A DNA stretch of 34,924 nt, from contig JAEXTK010000089.1 of the NCBI GenBank assembly GCA_023406985.1, forward strand, positions 1 to 34,924, written 5' to 3'. Origin of the DNA: Spirochaetota bacterium (GTDB lineage: Bacteria > Spirochaetota > Spirochaetia > Treponematales > Breznakiellaceae). Position numbers and translations under genes: made by a program. Below are positions 6,769-15,049 of this stretch, piece after piece. The notes beneath the pieces were generated by a model. That model was given only the letters and a program-made list of their open reading frames with translations. It did not search any database and had not been told where the DNA came from. How positions within the stretch are numbered: the first letter of the stretch is position 1; the number at the start of each line of letters is the position of its first letter.

Positions 6769-8706
6769 ATGAAGTTGCGTATGAAGATGTCTTTGTTTCT
6801 GGTCGGCCCCGTGGCGATCGGCATGGCGGCGCTGACCGTCATCGTCGGTACGAGCGTCTCCCGTAAGGTGACCGCCGACGTCCTGCAACTGTCCGAGGAG
6901 ATCGTGAAGGCGCGCTCCGATGAGATCGCCCGGTGGGTCCAGGGGCACTTGGTGCAGATTCGGCGTACGGCCGGGGCGGCGGAAATGCAGACCGGAGACG
7001 TCGAGTGGATGAAGGCGTTCATCCTGAGCAGGCAATCGAATCTGGCCGAAGAGCAGGAATACGAATACTTCGCGACCGCGGACGGGCACTATTTCACCTC
7101 GCTCGGGAGCGACGGCAATATCGCGGACCGGGATTACTTCAAGGCCGTCATGGCGGGCGCCGACCAGTTCGTGACCGATGCCCTCGTTTCCCGGATCACG
7201 GGACTCACCTCCGTTTTCCTCGCCGTACCGATCAAGGACGGGTCGGGCAAGACCGCGGGCGTGGTCGCCACCGCGCTCTCGCTCACGACCCTGTCGGGCA
7301 TCGCTTCGGACATAAAGGTCGGAGACGCCTTCGGGACCATCATCGACGGCACCTTCACCGTCATAGCCCACCCCGATCCCGAAGTCGTCATGAAACTCAA
7401 CCTCGCCGATCCGACGAAGGTGGGTTACGTCGGCCTCGAGGGGGCGATCGCCCGGATGAAGGCCAAAGAGAGCGGCACCCAGCGGTACACCGACGCTGCC
7501 GGCGTCGCGCGCTACCTCGTCTTCGCCCCCGTGGCGGGCACGAACTGGAATATGGCCTTGGCCATTCCCGCCTCCCAGATCGACGCCACCGCCCGCGCCG
7601 TCATCGGAATCTTGGCCGCGATCTCCCTGGCGCTCCTGCTCGCGCTCGTAGCCGTCATCGCGATGCTGGTCAATAGCCTCGTCAAACCCATCCTGCTCAT
7701 ATCCCGCGGGATGACGCGGCTCGGCGAAGGGCATTTGACCCTCGATCGACGCGACCTCGCCGCGTTCGAGGCGATCTCCCGGAACACGGACGAGGTGGGC
7801 GAAACGGGCCGGGCGATGAAGGGCCTCATGGAGAGCTTGTCGGGTATCGTCCGGACTATCGCGGTCTCCTCGCTCGAGGTGGAGAAGGGGGCCGTCGCGA
7901 TCAGCCGGACGAGCCAAATGGTCTCCCAGGGCTCTACGGAACAGGCGTCCAACGCGGAGGAGGTGTCGGCGACGGTGGAGGAGATATCTTCCACCATACG
8001 GCAGAGCGTCGACAACGCCGTGGCCACGGAGAGCATCGCGCAGCGGGCGCTCCACGACGCGGAGGCCGGCACGCAAGAGGTGCTCAGATCGGTGGAGGCC
8101 ATGAAATCCATAGCCGGGAAAATCGGCATCATCGGGGAAATCGCGGGACAGACGAACCTGCTCGCGCTCAACGCCGCCATCGAGGCGGCCCGCGCGGGGG
8201 ACGCGGGCAAAGGCTTCGCCGTCGTGGCCGGCGAGGTCCGGAAACTGGCGGAGCGCAGCCAATCGTCCGCCGCCGAAATACTCGGCATCTCCGGGGATTC
8301 GGTTGAGACCGCGGAGAAGGCCGGCGCCAAGATGGCCGGCGTCCTGCCGGATGTCCGCAAGACGGCGGAACTCGTGCAGGAGATCAGCGCCGCGTCCCGT
8401 GAGCAGAGCTCGGGCATCGATCAGATCGTGGCTGCGGTGACGCAGCTCGATTCGGTCATCCAGCAGAACGCGAGCGCCAGCGAGGAACTGGCGTCCATGG
8501 CGGAAGAGCTCACCGGCCAAGCGGAATCGCTGCGGGAGGCGGTCAGCTTCTTCAAGCTGGACGACGAGGGCGTTTCCGCGGGGAGCGATGCCCCCGGATT
8601 GGCGCGCCTGCCTCCGCAGGCCGGCCGGCCCGCCGCGGCGCGCGGCTCGAGCCGCGCCATCGTGCCCGCTCCAACGGACGGCGCCGCCGGCTTCGAAGAG
8701 TTCTAA
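6769..8706 (+). CDS. Methyl-accepting chemotaxis protein (Cache sensor, HAMP, MCP signal)
   Basis: This is a 645-residue transmembrane chemoreceptor. A first membrane helix (about residues 8-28) and a second (about 276-298) enclose a periplasmic Cache-type sensor whose aromatic-rich motifs (EYEYFATADGHYFTS, DRDYFKAVM) recall dCache domains. A HAMP linker follows (about 299-355), then the cytoplasmic signalling coiled coil with the conserved hairpin EIAGQTNLLALNAAIEAARAG near 454-474, which contacts CheA and CheW. The last residues, GFEEF, fit the x-aromatic-x-x-aromatic pattern of CheR-tethering pentapeptides. AGGGGG upstream supports the ATG. The ligand cannot be read from the sequence. The gene is alone in its transcript and ends at a strong hairpin. 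A dyad overlaps its promoter region, so expression may be regulated. Confidence 0.93.
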   Translation: MKLRMKMSLFLVGPVAIGMAALTVIVGTSVSRKVTADVLQLSEEIVKARSDEIARWVQGHLVQIRRTAGAAEMQTGDVEWMKAFILSRQSNLAEEQEYEYFATADGHYFTSLGSDGNIADRDYFKAVMAGADQFVTDALVSRITGLTSVFLAVPIKDGSGKTAGVVATALSLTTLSGIASDIKVGDAFGTIIDGTFTVIAHPDPEVVMKLNLADPTKVGYVGLEGAIARMKAKESGTQRYTDAAGVARYLVFAPVAGTNWNMALAIPASQIDATARAVIGILAAISLALLLALVAVIAMLVNSLVKPILLISRGMTRLGEGHLTLDRRDLAAFEAISRNTDEVGETGRAMKGLMESLSGIVRTIAVSSLEVEKGAVAISRTSQMVSQGSTEQASNAEEVSATVEEISSTIRQSVDNAVATESIAQRALHDAEAGTQEVLRSVEAMKSIAGKIGIIGEIAGQTNLLALNAAIEAARAGDAGKGFAVVAGEVRKLAERSQSSAAEILGISGDSVETAEKAGAKMAGVLPDVRKTAELVQEISAASREQSSGIDQIVAAVTQLDSVIQQNASASEELASMAEELTGQAESLREAVSFFKLDDEGVSAGSDAPGLARLPPQAGRPAAARGSSRAIVPAPTDGAAGFEEF

Positions 8707-8710
8707 ATAA

Positions 8711-8740
8711 AAGGGCCGTCCGGCGGAGCGGACGGCCCTT
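8711..8740. terminator. Bidirectional terminator between the chemoreceptor gene and gpmI
   Basis: A 12-bp perfect stem, AAGGGCCGTCCG (8711-8722) and CGGACGGCCCTT (8729-8740), has a GCGGAG loop. It lies between convergent genes, and on the minus strand it is followed by a short T-rich stretch. Confidence 0.8.
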
Positions 8741-8770
8741 CGATCCATGACCTGAAAAAGACGCGGAGCT

Positions 8771-10438
8771 TTAGAGCTTCACGATGGAAGGATCGTAGTC
8801 CTCGGGCGGCACGAAGCCGAGGAGCTTGATGCAGGTGGCAGCCAGGGAACTGATCCCGAGCCCTTCCACGAGGCTGCCCTCGCCCGGTTTGGCCGGATAC
8901 TCGCCCTTGTACTCGGGGTCGTAGATCACCGCGGGCACCGGGTTGAGGCTGTGGCTCGTCTTGGCCTTGTAGGTTCCGTCTTCCTTGCGGATGGCGGCGC
9001 CGGACTTCTTGTCGTGCTCGAACATGTCGTCCGAGTTGCCGTGGTCCGCGGTGAGGATCAGGATGCCGCCCGCTTTCTCCACCGCCTTCGCGAGCCTGCC
9101 GAGCTGGAGGTCCATGGCCTCCATGGAGCAGACGACCGCCTGGTAGACGCCCGTGTGGCCGACCATGTCTCCGTTGGGGTAGTTGAGCCTGATGAAGTCG
9201 TACTTGCCCGACTCGAGGGCCTGCAGCACCGCGTCGGTGATCTCCGCGCACTTCATCCAGGGGCGCTGCTCGAAGGGGAGCACGTCGCTCTTGATCTCGA
9301 TGTAGGTTTCGAGCTTGTCGTTGAACTTACCCGTGCGGTTGCCGTTGAAGAAATACGTCACGTGGCCGTACTTCTGGGTTTCGGAGATCGCGAGCGTGCG
9401 GACGCCCGAGGCGGCGAGGTACTCGCCCATGGTCCGGTCGATGGAGGGCGGGCTCACGAGGTAACGGGCGGGAACGTGGAGGTCTCCGTCGTACTCCATC
9501 ATGCCGGCGTAACACACCTTCGGACGGCGTACGCGGTCGAACTTATCGAACTGGTCCTGCTCGAAGGCGGCGGTCATCTCCAGGGCGCGGTCGCCGCGGA
9601 AGTTGAAGTAGACGACCGAGTCGCCGTCCTCGATCGTGCCGATGGGCTTCCCGTTCTCCGCGATGACGAACTCTTTGAGGTCCTGGTCGATGATGCCGGG
9701 GATCTCCTTGCGGTAGGTCTCCACGGCCTCGCGGGCGGTCTTGAACTGGCGGCCTTTGCCCAACACGTGGGTCTGCCAGCCCCGGTCCACCATGCTCCAG
9801 TCGGCGCCGTAGCGGTCCATGGTGATCCACATGCGGCCGCCGCCGGAAGCGATCCGGGCGTCGAATCCGCCGGTGGAGAGCTGCTTGAGGAAGGCTTCGA
9901 AGGGATCGACGTACTCGAGGGCGCTCGTCTCGCCGACGTCGCGGCCGTCGAAGAGCGTGTGGATCCGGGCCGCCTTCACGCCGTCGGCCTTGGCCCGCTC
10001 GAGCATCGCCTTGAGGTGGTCCATATGGCTGTGGACGTTGCCGTCGGAGAAGAGCCCGATGAAGTGGACCGCGCCGCCGGACTTCTTCGCGTTCTCGACG
10101 ATTTCCTTCCAAGCCTTTCCTTCGAAGATGGCGCCGGAGGCGATGGACTTGGTAACGAGGGCGGCGCCCTGGTTGAAGACGCGGCCGCAGCCGATCGCGT
10201 TATGGCCGACCTCGCTGTTGCCCATGTCCTCGTCGGAGGGGAGGCCGACCGCCTTGCCGTGGGCCTTGAGCTTCGTATGCGGGCTCTTCGCCTTGATGGC
10301 GTCCAGGTTGTACATCTTGGAATCGGCGACCGCGTCGCCTTCCTTGTATTTGCCGTAACCGACGCCGTCCATCACGACGAGGACGACGGGGCCGCGACGA
10401 CCCTTCCAGTTGGGGTTTTTCTTGAGGGCTTCCACCAT
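8771..10438 (-). CDS. gpmI: 2,3-bisphosphoglycerate-independent phosphoglycerate mutase
   Basis: This enzyme interconverts 3- and 2-phosphoglycerate in glycolysis and gluconeogenesis, using two metal ions and a serine phosphoenzyme. The 555-residue protein has the first metal site VVMDGVGYG (near residue 24), the nucleophile serine in DMGNSEVGHNAIG, a FSDGNVHSH histidine motif and the C-terminal metal site TADHGNSDDMFEHD. It is some 40 residues longer than the E. coli enzyme. The frame stays open far upstream, but the ATG at 10438 is preceded by AAGGAG and begins the family-like sequence MVEALKKN. A strong promoter lies upstream and a bidirectional terminator downstream, so the gene is monocistronic. 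Confidence 0.95.
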   Translation of the reverse strand: MVEALKKNPNWKGRRGPVVLVVMDGVGYGKYKEGDAVADSKMYNLDAIKAKSPHTKLKAHGKAVGLPSDEDMGNSEVGHNAIGCGRVFNQGAALVTKSIASGAIFEGKAWKEIVENAKKSGGAVHFIGLFSDGNVHSHMDHLKAMLERAKADGVKAARIHTLFDGRDVGETSALEYVDPFEAFLKQLSTGGFDARIASGGGRMWITMDRYGADWSMVDRGWQTHVLGKGRQFKTAREAVETYRKEIPGIIDQDLKEFVIAENGKPIGTIEDGDSVVYFNFRGDRALEMTAAFEQDQFDKFDRVRRPKVCYAGMMEYDGDLHVPARYLVSPPSIDRTMGEYLAASGVRTLAISETQKYGHVTYFFNGNRTGKFNDKLETYIEIKSDVLPFEQRPWMKCAEITDAVLQALESGKYDFIRLNYPNGDMVGHTGVYQAVVCSMEAMDLQLGRLAKAVEKAGGILILTADHGNSDDMFEHDKKSGAAIRKEDGTYKAKTSHSLNPVPAVIYDPEYKGEYPAKPGEGSLVEGLGISSLAATCIKLLGFVPPEDYDPSIVKL

Positions 10439-10507
10439 GCGGGGACTCCTTGAAATCGATATGGTCCCGCTCGAGCGAGTCGATCTTTCGAACCGCGGGA
10501 TGATTGG

Positions 10508-10536
10508 ATAATACGTATTTTTTTGCCCGATATCAA
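10508..10536 (-). promoter_or_regulatory. Predicted gpmI promoter
   Basis: TTGATA (10531-10536) and TATTAT (10508-10513) on the minus strand are separated by exactly 17 bp, a near-consensus sigma-70 promoter. The leader would be about 60 nt and carries the AAGGAG site. Confidence 0.65.
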
Positions 10537-10624
10537 CAACCGTCGCGCCTTCCGCGCGGTCACCGGAGGGCGGCCGCGGGCGCGCGCGCCGCGAGGGGTC
10601 CGCCGCCCTTCCGTACGGAAAACC

Positions 10625-10654
10625 TTGACAAGGCTTTCGAAGGGCTCCGATACT
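10625..10654 (+). promoter_or_regulatory. Predicted promoter of the PII-like/EIIA operon
   Basis: A perfect -35 TTGACA (10625-10630) is followed after 18 bp by GATACT (10649-10654). The -10 ends nine bases before the ATG at 10664, which lacks a Shine-Dalgarno, so the message would be leaderless or nearly so. Confidence 0.5.
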
Positions 10655-10663
10655 GAGTCTTAC

Positions 10664-11014
10664 ATGAAACTGCTCGTCTTCATCCTCAATAAGGAAGAGT
10701 TCCTCGAATCGGTCCTGGAGGCCTACGTCGAGGCCGGACTCTCGGGCGCCACCATCCTCGATTCGGAGGGCATGGGGCGATTCCTGGCCTATGAGGTTCC
10801 CCTCTTCGCGGACTTCCGGGATTTCATCGTCGCCAACAAACCGCGCAACAAGACGATCCTGTCGGTGGTCCAGGACGAGGCGACCGTACAGCGGCTCGTG
10901 CCCTTGATCGAGGAATCCGTAGGTTCTCTGCAAGATCCGGGAACAGGCCTCCTGTTCACCGTGCCGGTGGATTGGGCCGTCGGTCTCAAGCGGCCCGACG
11001 GCGAGGAGGAGTGA
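10664..11014 (+). CDS. PII-like signalling protein
   Basis: This 116-residue protein has a ferredoxin-like pattern close to the PII/CutA superfamily. Strand KLLVFILN and helix FLESVLEAYVEAG lead into GATILDSEGMGR, and strand KTILSVV leads into a helix and GTGLLFTVPVDWAVGLK. In classical PII proteins these correspond to the segment ending in GxGR and the final GxGxIFVxPVExAxRIR. The long T-loop with its modifiable tyrosine is not seen, so uridylylation-type control is unlikely and a ligand is unknown. The frame is open upstream to 10523, but the promoter at 10625-10654 argues for the ATG at 10664. A PTS EIIA gene follows with a 5-bp gap and probably forms an operon with it. Confidence 0.65.
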   Translation: MKLLVFILNKEEFLESVLEAYVEAGLSGATILDSEGMGRFLAYEVPLFADFRDFIVANKPRNKTILSVVQDEATVQRLVPLIEESVGSLQDPGTGLLFTVPVDWAVGLKRPDGEEE

Positions 11015-11019
11015 TCCGT

Positions 11020-11475
11020 ATGGTGCTTTTTAGCGATATCCTGGACCCTTCGTGCGCGGCCGTCGGAGTCGCCGCTGACGACAAGGATGCCGTGCTCGTG
11101 GCCGCCGTCGATCTTTTGGCGAGCGGCGGAAAACTCACCGATAAAGGGCGCCTCCTGGAAGAGATCCGGGCGCGGGAGCGCCTGTCGTCCACGGGAATCG
11201 GCGAAGGGGTGGCCGTACCCCATGCGCTCTGCGACGCCATCCCCCAGACGATCATGTCGGTGGTCCGGCTCGCCCGGCCGGTGCCCTTCGGTTCCCTGGA
11301 CGGCGCGCCGGTAGATCTGGTGTTCCTGATGGCCGGTCCGCGCGGAGCCACCGCCAACCACCTGAAGATACTCTCCAAGCTGGCCCGCCTGCTGCACGAC
11401 GAAGCCTTCCGTTCGGCGGCGCGGCACGCGGTGGACGGCCCGGCCCTCGCCGAGCTCCTGTTCCAACGGGATTGA
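11020..11475 (+). CDS. PTS EIIA domain protein (fructose/nitrogen type)
   Basis: This single-domain, 151-residue EIIA is of the mannitol/fructose/PtsN class. The phosphorylated histidine is in GIGEGVAVPHA (residues about 60-70), and the second conserved segment MAGPRGATANHLKILSKLARLL follows near 105-126. No transporter EIIB or EIIC gene is nearby, so a regulatory EIIA-Ntr-like role is more likely than sugar uptake. The link to nitrogen or carbon control through its operon partner, a PII-like protein, is inference. GAGGAGGAG upstream supports the ATG at 11020. An in-frame GTG at 11011 overlaps the previous stop but lies too close to that ribosome binding site. Confidence 0.85.
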   Translation: MVLFSDILDPSCAAVGVAADDKDAVLVAAVDLLASGGKLTDKGRLLEEIRARERLSSTGIGEGVAVPHALCDAIPQTIMSVVRLARPVPFGSLDGAPVDLVFLMAGPRGATANHLKILSKLARLLHDEAFRSAARHAVDGPALAELLFQRD

Positions 11476-11509
11476 GCGGGCTCGCGTTGAGCCGCCGCGG
11501 TGTCCGCCG

Positions 11510-12673
11510 TCAGAGGAACCGGATGTCGACGAGGGTGATGTCGTCGGCGAGGTGGGACTCGCCGATCCAGCGGTCCACTTCCGCGGTGATCGCGGCCGGA
11601 ATTTCGGCGGGCTGCGCCTTGTGCAGGTTCCGCAGGTACTCCACCGTCTTCTCCTCGCCGTAGCGCTCGCCGAAGGGGTCCGTCATGTCGGTGAGGCCGT
11701 CGGAATAGGCGGTGAGCCTGAGGCCCTTGACGATGGGGATGACCTGCGGCGCGTCGTTCACGAGCCGCTCCTCTATGCCGAGCGGGGGGAGGTTGGGCCG
11801 CGCGAGCTTGCAGGTGACCTTGCGGTCTTCCTGGGGCACGAAGGCGAGCACGGGCGAGAACCCGCAGTTGTGGATCTCCACCGTCTTGGCCTCCAGGTCC
11901 AGATAGAAGAGCGCGGCGGCGACGAAGACGTCGTCGGGATTCACGTCGCGGACGAGGGCGTTGAGCAGGCCCGTGGTGAGGCGCGGGTCCCCTTCGTAGT
12001 CGAAGAGCCGGAAGCTCGCGAAGAAGGCGCCGAGGGCGCTCGTCGCGAGCGCGCCGGAGATGTTCTTGCCCGCCACGTCGAAACAGGCGACGAGCCAACG
12101 GTCTTCCCCAATCCTGGCGGAACGGTAGAAGTCGCCGCCGACTTCGTGGGCCATGCGGTTGTAGAACGTGATCCGGAAGCGGGGATCGTCGGGGATGTCC
12201 TTGGCGAGGAGGTGCCGCTGGATTTCGCCCGCGCGGCGCAGGTCGAAGGCGCGGAGTTCGTTGAGGTATTCGAGCATGCCGCGGAAGTTGACGATGCCGA
12301 GGTAGCTCCGCCGGTGCTGGACGATGTACCAACCCGGATCGTCCCGTTCTACGGTATCCTGGTCCTTCGCCACGATGCGGTCTACGTAATCGGTCGCTTC
12401 CACGGTGCGCCGCGCGGGGACGATGTAGGCATCGAGGTCCTTCTGCCAGAAGCGCTTCCAGGCGGAATCGACGAGCCCTTCGAGCACGTGGCGGGAGACG
12501 ACGCCGAGCACGGCGCCGTCGCGTTCTATCGGGATGACCTCCAGCTCGGGCCGGTCCGCGAGGAGTTCCAGCGCCCATCCCGCCTCCGACCCCGCGCTGA
12601 GCGGCTCGACGCAATCCGCGATGTATCCAACCTGCAGGGGCGAAAAGAGCCGACCGATCTCGCGTGCCTTCAT
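11510..12673 (-). CDS. PP2C-type (SpoIIE) serine phosphatase with N-terminal CBS-like domains
   Basis: The protein has 387 residues. The N-terminal part (about 10-140) holds two CBS-like repeats, seen as VIPIERDGAVLGVVSRHVL and YIVQHRRSYLGIVNFRGML, which in other proteins bind adenine nucleotides. The C-terminal part (about 165-387) is a SpoIIE/RsbU phosphatase with metal-binding motifs EVGGDFY, FDVAGKNISGA, YSDGLTD and DDITLVDI. Such enzymes usually dephosphorylate anti-sigma-factor antagonists in partner-switching pathways. No antagonist or kinase gene is present here, so its target is unknown. GGGAGGT lies upstream of the ATG. The gene is alone and convergent with the EIIA gene. Confidence 0.88.
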   Translation of the reverse strand: MKAREIGRLFSPLQVGYIADCVEPLSAGSEAGWALELLADRPELEVIPIERDGAVLGVVSRHVLEGLVDSAWKRFWQKDLDAYIVPARRTVEATDYVDRIVAKDQDTVERDDPGWYIVQHRRSYLGIVNFRGMLEYLNELRAFDLRRAGEIQRHLLAKDIPDDPRFRITFYNRMAHEVGGDFYRSARIGEDRWLVACFDVAGKNISGALATSALGAFFASFRLFDYEGDPRLTTGLLNALVRDVNPDDVFVAAALFYLDLEAKTVEIHNCGFSPVLAFVPQEDRKVTCKLARPNLPPLGIEERLVNDAPQVIPIVKGLRLTAYSDGLTDMTDPFGERYGEEKTVEYLRNLHKAQPAEIPAAITAEVDRWIGESHLADDITLVDIRFL

Positions 12674-12699
12674 GGACCTGACCTCCCTCGAGTTTAGGA

Positions 12700-12729
12700 A
12701 GTATATCAGATTACGGCCTACACTGTAGA
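12700..12729 (-). promoter_or_regulatory. Predicted promoter of the SpoIIE-type phosphatase
   Basis: TCTACA (12724-12729) and TATACT (12700-12705) on the minus strand have an 18-bp spacer. The -10 is good and the -35 moderate. Confidence 0.45.
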
Positions 12730-12735
12730 AAAAAG

Positions 12736-12764
12736 TTGCATCGATGGGCGTCGGCTGCTATGGT
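12736..12764 (+). promoter_or_regulatory. Predicted promoter of the M20-like/gpgS operon
   Basis: TTGCAT (12736-12741) and TATGGT (12759-12764) have a 17-bp spacer. The leader would be about 30 nt and includes AAGGAGG. Confidence 0.4.
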
Positions 12765-12802
12765 GGAACCGGAACGGCTATTCGCCGTACAAGGAGGCAC
12801 TC

Positions 12803-14029
12803 GTGGGATTCCTTGAATCGATGCGGAAAACCGCGGACGCCCTCTTGCGTTTCGTGGCCGGCCGCAACTCGCCCTTGGCCAAGGCCTTCCGGCGCCCTTC
12901 GGCCCCGCTGGCCGACCGGCTTCTGGCCGACGCCGTTTTGCTCTCCGAGCTTCCTTCTCCCACCGAGCGGGAAGAGCGGCGCGCGGCCTTCGTGATCGGG
13001 CGGCTCACCGCCATCGGACTCCTCGCGGAGGCGGACGAGGACGGCAACGTCTTCGCGCGCGTCAACGCCGAGCGGCCGCCGGACGCGCGCGCTCTCCTCC
13101 TCTTCGCCGATCTGGGAACCGCCCGCTGGCATCCGCTCGCGAGCCTGTCCCGGGTGGATGTCGATTACGCGAGCGGGGCGGGCCTCTCCGACTCCCTCGG
13201 GGCCGCCGCCCTCCTTTCCGTCGCCGAAGCGGCGGTGGACGGTTCCCTGAAGCACGAGCGGGATCTCCTGCTCCTGTTCGCCGCCCGATCCCTGGACGAT
13301 CCGCGCAACGACGTCTTCGCCCGCCTTACGGAGAAGACGCGGGATCGGCCGGTCGCCGCGATCGCGCTCCGCGGCTTTTCCCTCGGCTCCCTGCCCGGCA
13401 GGCCTCTCGGTACCTACCGGGTGGAGGTCCACGTCCGGACCGCCGCTGAACAGGAGGGCCGGGCGGGAACGGAGGGCCACGGGCCGTCGGGGGAGCCGCC
13501 CTCCGCGGTGGACGCAGCGGTCGCGGTGGCGCGCAGGCTCTCGGGCGTCAAGTGGGACGCGGAGGGAGCGACGGTGTGCCGGATCAGGCGCATAGAGGCC
13601 GGCACCGGCTTCGGCAGGGCGCCGACCGACGGGATCGTGGACATCGAACTGGAATCCGCCGACGCAGCGGTCCTGGACCTCGCCAAGAAGGCCGCGATCG
13701 CCACCGCGGAGACCGCGGGCCGCGAGTCGGGGGCGAAGACCGAAGTGGCCATCCTGGGCCATATTCCGGTCGGGGACCCGGCGGTGAGCGCGACGCTCTC
13801 CGCCCTCGTGCGGGACGTCATGAAGGACCTCAAGATCAAGGTCAAGGGCGACGCGGGGGCCGATCCCGCGGCCTTCCTCTCGGTGCACGGGCTCCCCGCC
13901 GTCTCCGTCGCCCTGGCGAACGGGAGGGAGGGGCTCGACATCGACGAGGTGGAGATAGCTTCCATAGAAAGCGGGCGGCGCCTCTTGGCCGCCTTGACGG
14001 AGCGGGCTTCATCGGGGGTCTTCTCATGA
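12803..14029 (+). CDS. Degenerate M20-family peptidase-like protein
   Basis: This 408-residue protein starts at GTG 12803, with AAGGAGG five bases upstream. Its layout recalls M20 zinc peptidases: a strand with RALLLFADLG where the metal-binding HxD should be, then GAGLSDSLGAAALLSVAEA, which keeps the bridging aspartate. The segment LLLLFAARSLDDP stands where the catalytic Glu-Glu pair belongs. A dimerisation-like domain (about 205-320, beginning GTYRVEVHVRT) and a C-terminal return to the core (SVHGLPAVSVALANG) follow. The first metal histidine and the Glu-Glu pair are missing, so hydrolase activity is doubtful. It overlaps gpgS by ATGA, which suggests a shared pathway. The fold is a pattern-based call and I do not know the function. 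Confidence 0.6.
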   Translation: MGFLESMRKTADALLRFVAGRNSPLAKAFRRPSAPLADRLLADAVLLSELPSPTEREERRAAFVIGRLTAIGLLAEADEDGNVFARVNAERPPDARALLLFADLGTARWHPLASLSRVDVDYASGAGLSDSLGAAALLSVAEAAVDGSLKHERDLLLLFAARSLDDPRNDVFARLTEKTRDRPVAAIALRGFSLGSLPGRPLGTYRVEVHVRTAAEQEGRAGTEGHGPSGEPPSAVDAAVAVARRLSGVKWDAEGATVCRIRRIEAGTGFGRAPTDGIVDIELESADAAVLDLAKKAAIATAETAGRESGAKTEVAILGHIPVGDPAVSATLSALVRDVMKDLKIKVKGDAGADPAAFLSVHGLPAVSVALANGREGLDIDEVEIASIESGRRLLAALTERASSGVFS

Positions 14030-15045
14030 GGGGAGCCGAAGACTCCATCCTGGACCGGACGTGGCACCATTCGCGGTTCGCGGATATCGCGCGCCTCGTC
14101 GCGCTGAAACGGCAACGCGGCCTCCGCATCTCGCTCGCGTTCCCGACCCTCAACGAGGAGGCGACGATCGGTAAGGAGATCCTCGTCATCAGGACCGAAC
14201 TCATGGACCGCTACCCGCTCCTGGACGAGATCGCCGTGATCGACTCCTCCTCCAAGGACGGCACCCGCGAGGTGGCCGAGCGCTTCGGGGCGAAGGTCTA
14301 CGAGTCCAAGTCCATCCTCCCCAAGCAGGGTAGCTATCGGGGCAAGGGGGAGAATCTCTGGAAGAGCCTGTACGCCCTGGACGGGGACATCATCGTTTGG
14401 GTGGACGCGGACATCTCGAATATCGCGCCGAAATTCGTGTACGGTTTGGTGGGTCCGCTCCTGGAAGACGAGAGCATCTCGTACGTGAAGGCTTTCTACG
14501 AGCGTCCCATCCGTTCCTCCGGCGGTATCGCGCCCTCCGGCGGCGGGCGGGTCACCGAGATTCTCGTGCGGCCCCTCTTCTCCCTCTTCTACCCGGAGCT
14601 GGCGCGCCTCGTGCAGCCGCTCTCGGGCGAGTACGCGGGCAGGAGGTCGCTCCTGGAGCGCCTTCCGTTCTCGGTGGGGTACGGGGTGGAGCTCGGCCAC
14701 CTCATCGACGTGTACCGCAACTTCGGCGCCGCGGCCATCGCCCAGGTGGACCTGGACCTGCGCGTGCACCGCAACCAATCGACGGAAGCCCTCGGCAGGA
14801 TGTCGTACGGCATCCTCTCGTCGTTCCTGGACCGGGCGCGCCGCTACGGGGACGCCGCGGCGCTCCGCGCCCTCGGCGACGCCCACGTATCGCTCAAGGT
14901 GGAAGGCGACCAGCACCGCGTGGAGCGGGCCGCGATTTCGGCCGTGGAACGTCCCCCGATGATCGATCTTCCCGAATACCGGGAGAAGTTCGCGCGTCCG
15001 CTTCCGCCTGCGGCCCCCGCCGGAAACGGGTCTCCGCGGACGTGA
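14026..15045 (+). CDS. gpgS: Glucosyl-3-phosphoglycerate synthase (GT81 glycosyltransferase)
   Basis: Family members transfer glucose from an NDP-sugar to 3-phosphoglycerate, the first step to glucosylglycerate, a compatible solute and polysaccharide precursor. The 339-residue protein has the GT-A start SLAFPTLNEEATIGKEI, the motif DEIAVIDSSSKDGT, and YRGKGENLWKSL before the metal-binding IIVWVDADI. It also has GPLLEDESISYVKAFYERP, GGGRVTEILVRPL, LVQPLSGEYAGRR and FSVGYGVELGHLIDVY, then HRNQSTEALGRMS. These match the mycobacterial GpgS pattern closely. No partner phosphatase is in the window. The first ATG overlaps the previous stop (ATGA), and the frame upstream of it is not used. The gene converges on the next one with a 4-bp gap. 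Confidence 0.88.
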   Translation: MRGAEDSILDRTWHHSRFADIARLVALKRQRGLRISLAFPTLNEEATIGKEILVIRTELMDRYPLLDEIAVIDSSSKDGTREVAERFGAKVYESKSILPKQGSYRGKGENLWKSLYALDGDIIVWVDADISNIAPKFVYGLVGPLLEDESISYVKAFYERPIRSSGGIAPSGGGRVTEILVRPLFSLFYPELARLVQPLSGEYAGRRSLLERLPFSVGYGVELGHLIDVYRNFGAAAIAQVDLDLRVHRNQSTEALGRMSYGILSSFLDRARRYGDAAALRALGDAHVSLKVEGDQHRVERAAISAVERPPMIDLPEYREKFARPLPPAAPAGNGSPRT

Positions 15046-15049
15046 GCGC

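Noticed and set aside
8771..10933. gpmI read as a 720-residue protein from a start at 10933
   Set aside because: The extra N-terminus is antisense to the PII-like gene and crosses the gpmI promoter. The Shine-Dalgarno and family similarity begin at 10438.
12791..14029. Active aminopeptidase or deacylase of family M20
   Set aside because: The first metal-binding histidine and the Glu-Glu pair are not present at the expected places, so I call it only peptidase-like.
13552..15045. gpgS read as a 497-residue protein from 13552
   Set aside because: The first part is an out-of-frame shadow of the M20-like gene. The glycosyltransferase sequence begins at the ATG at 14026.
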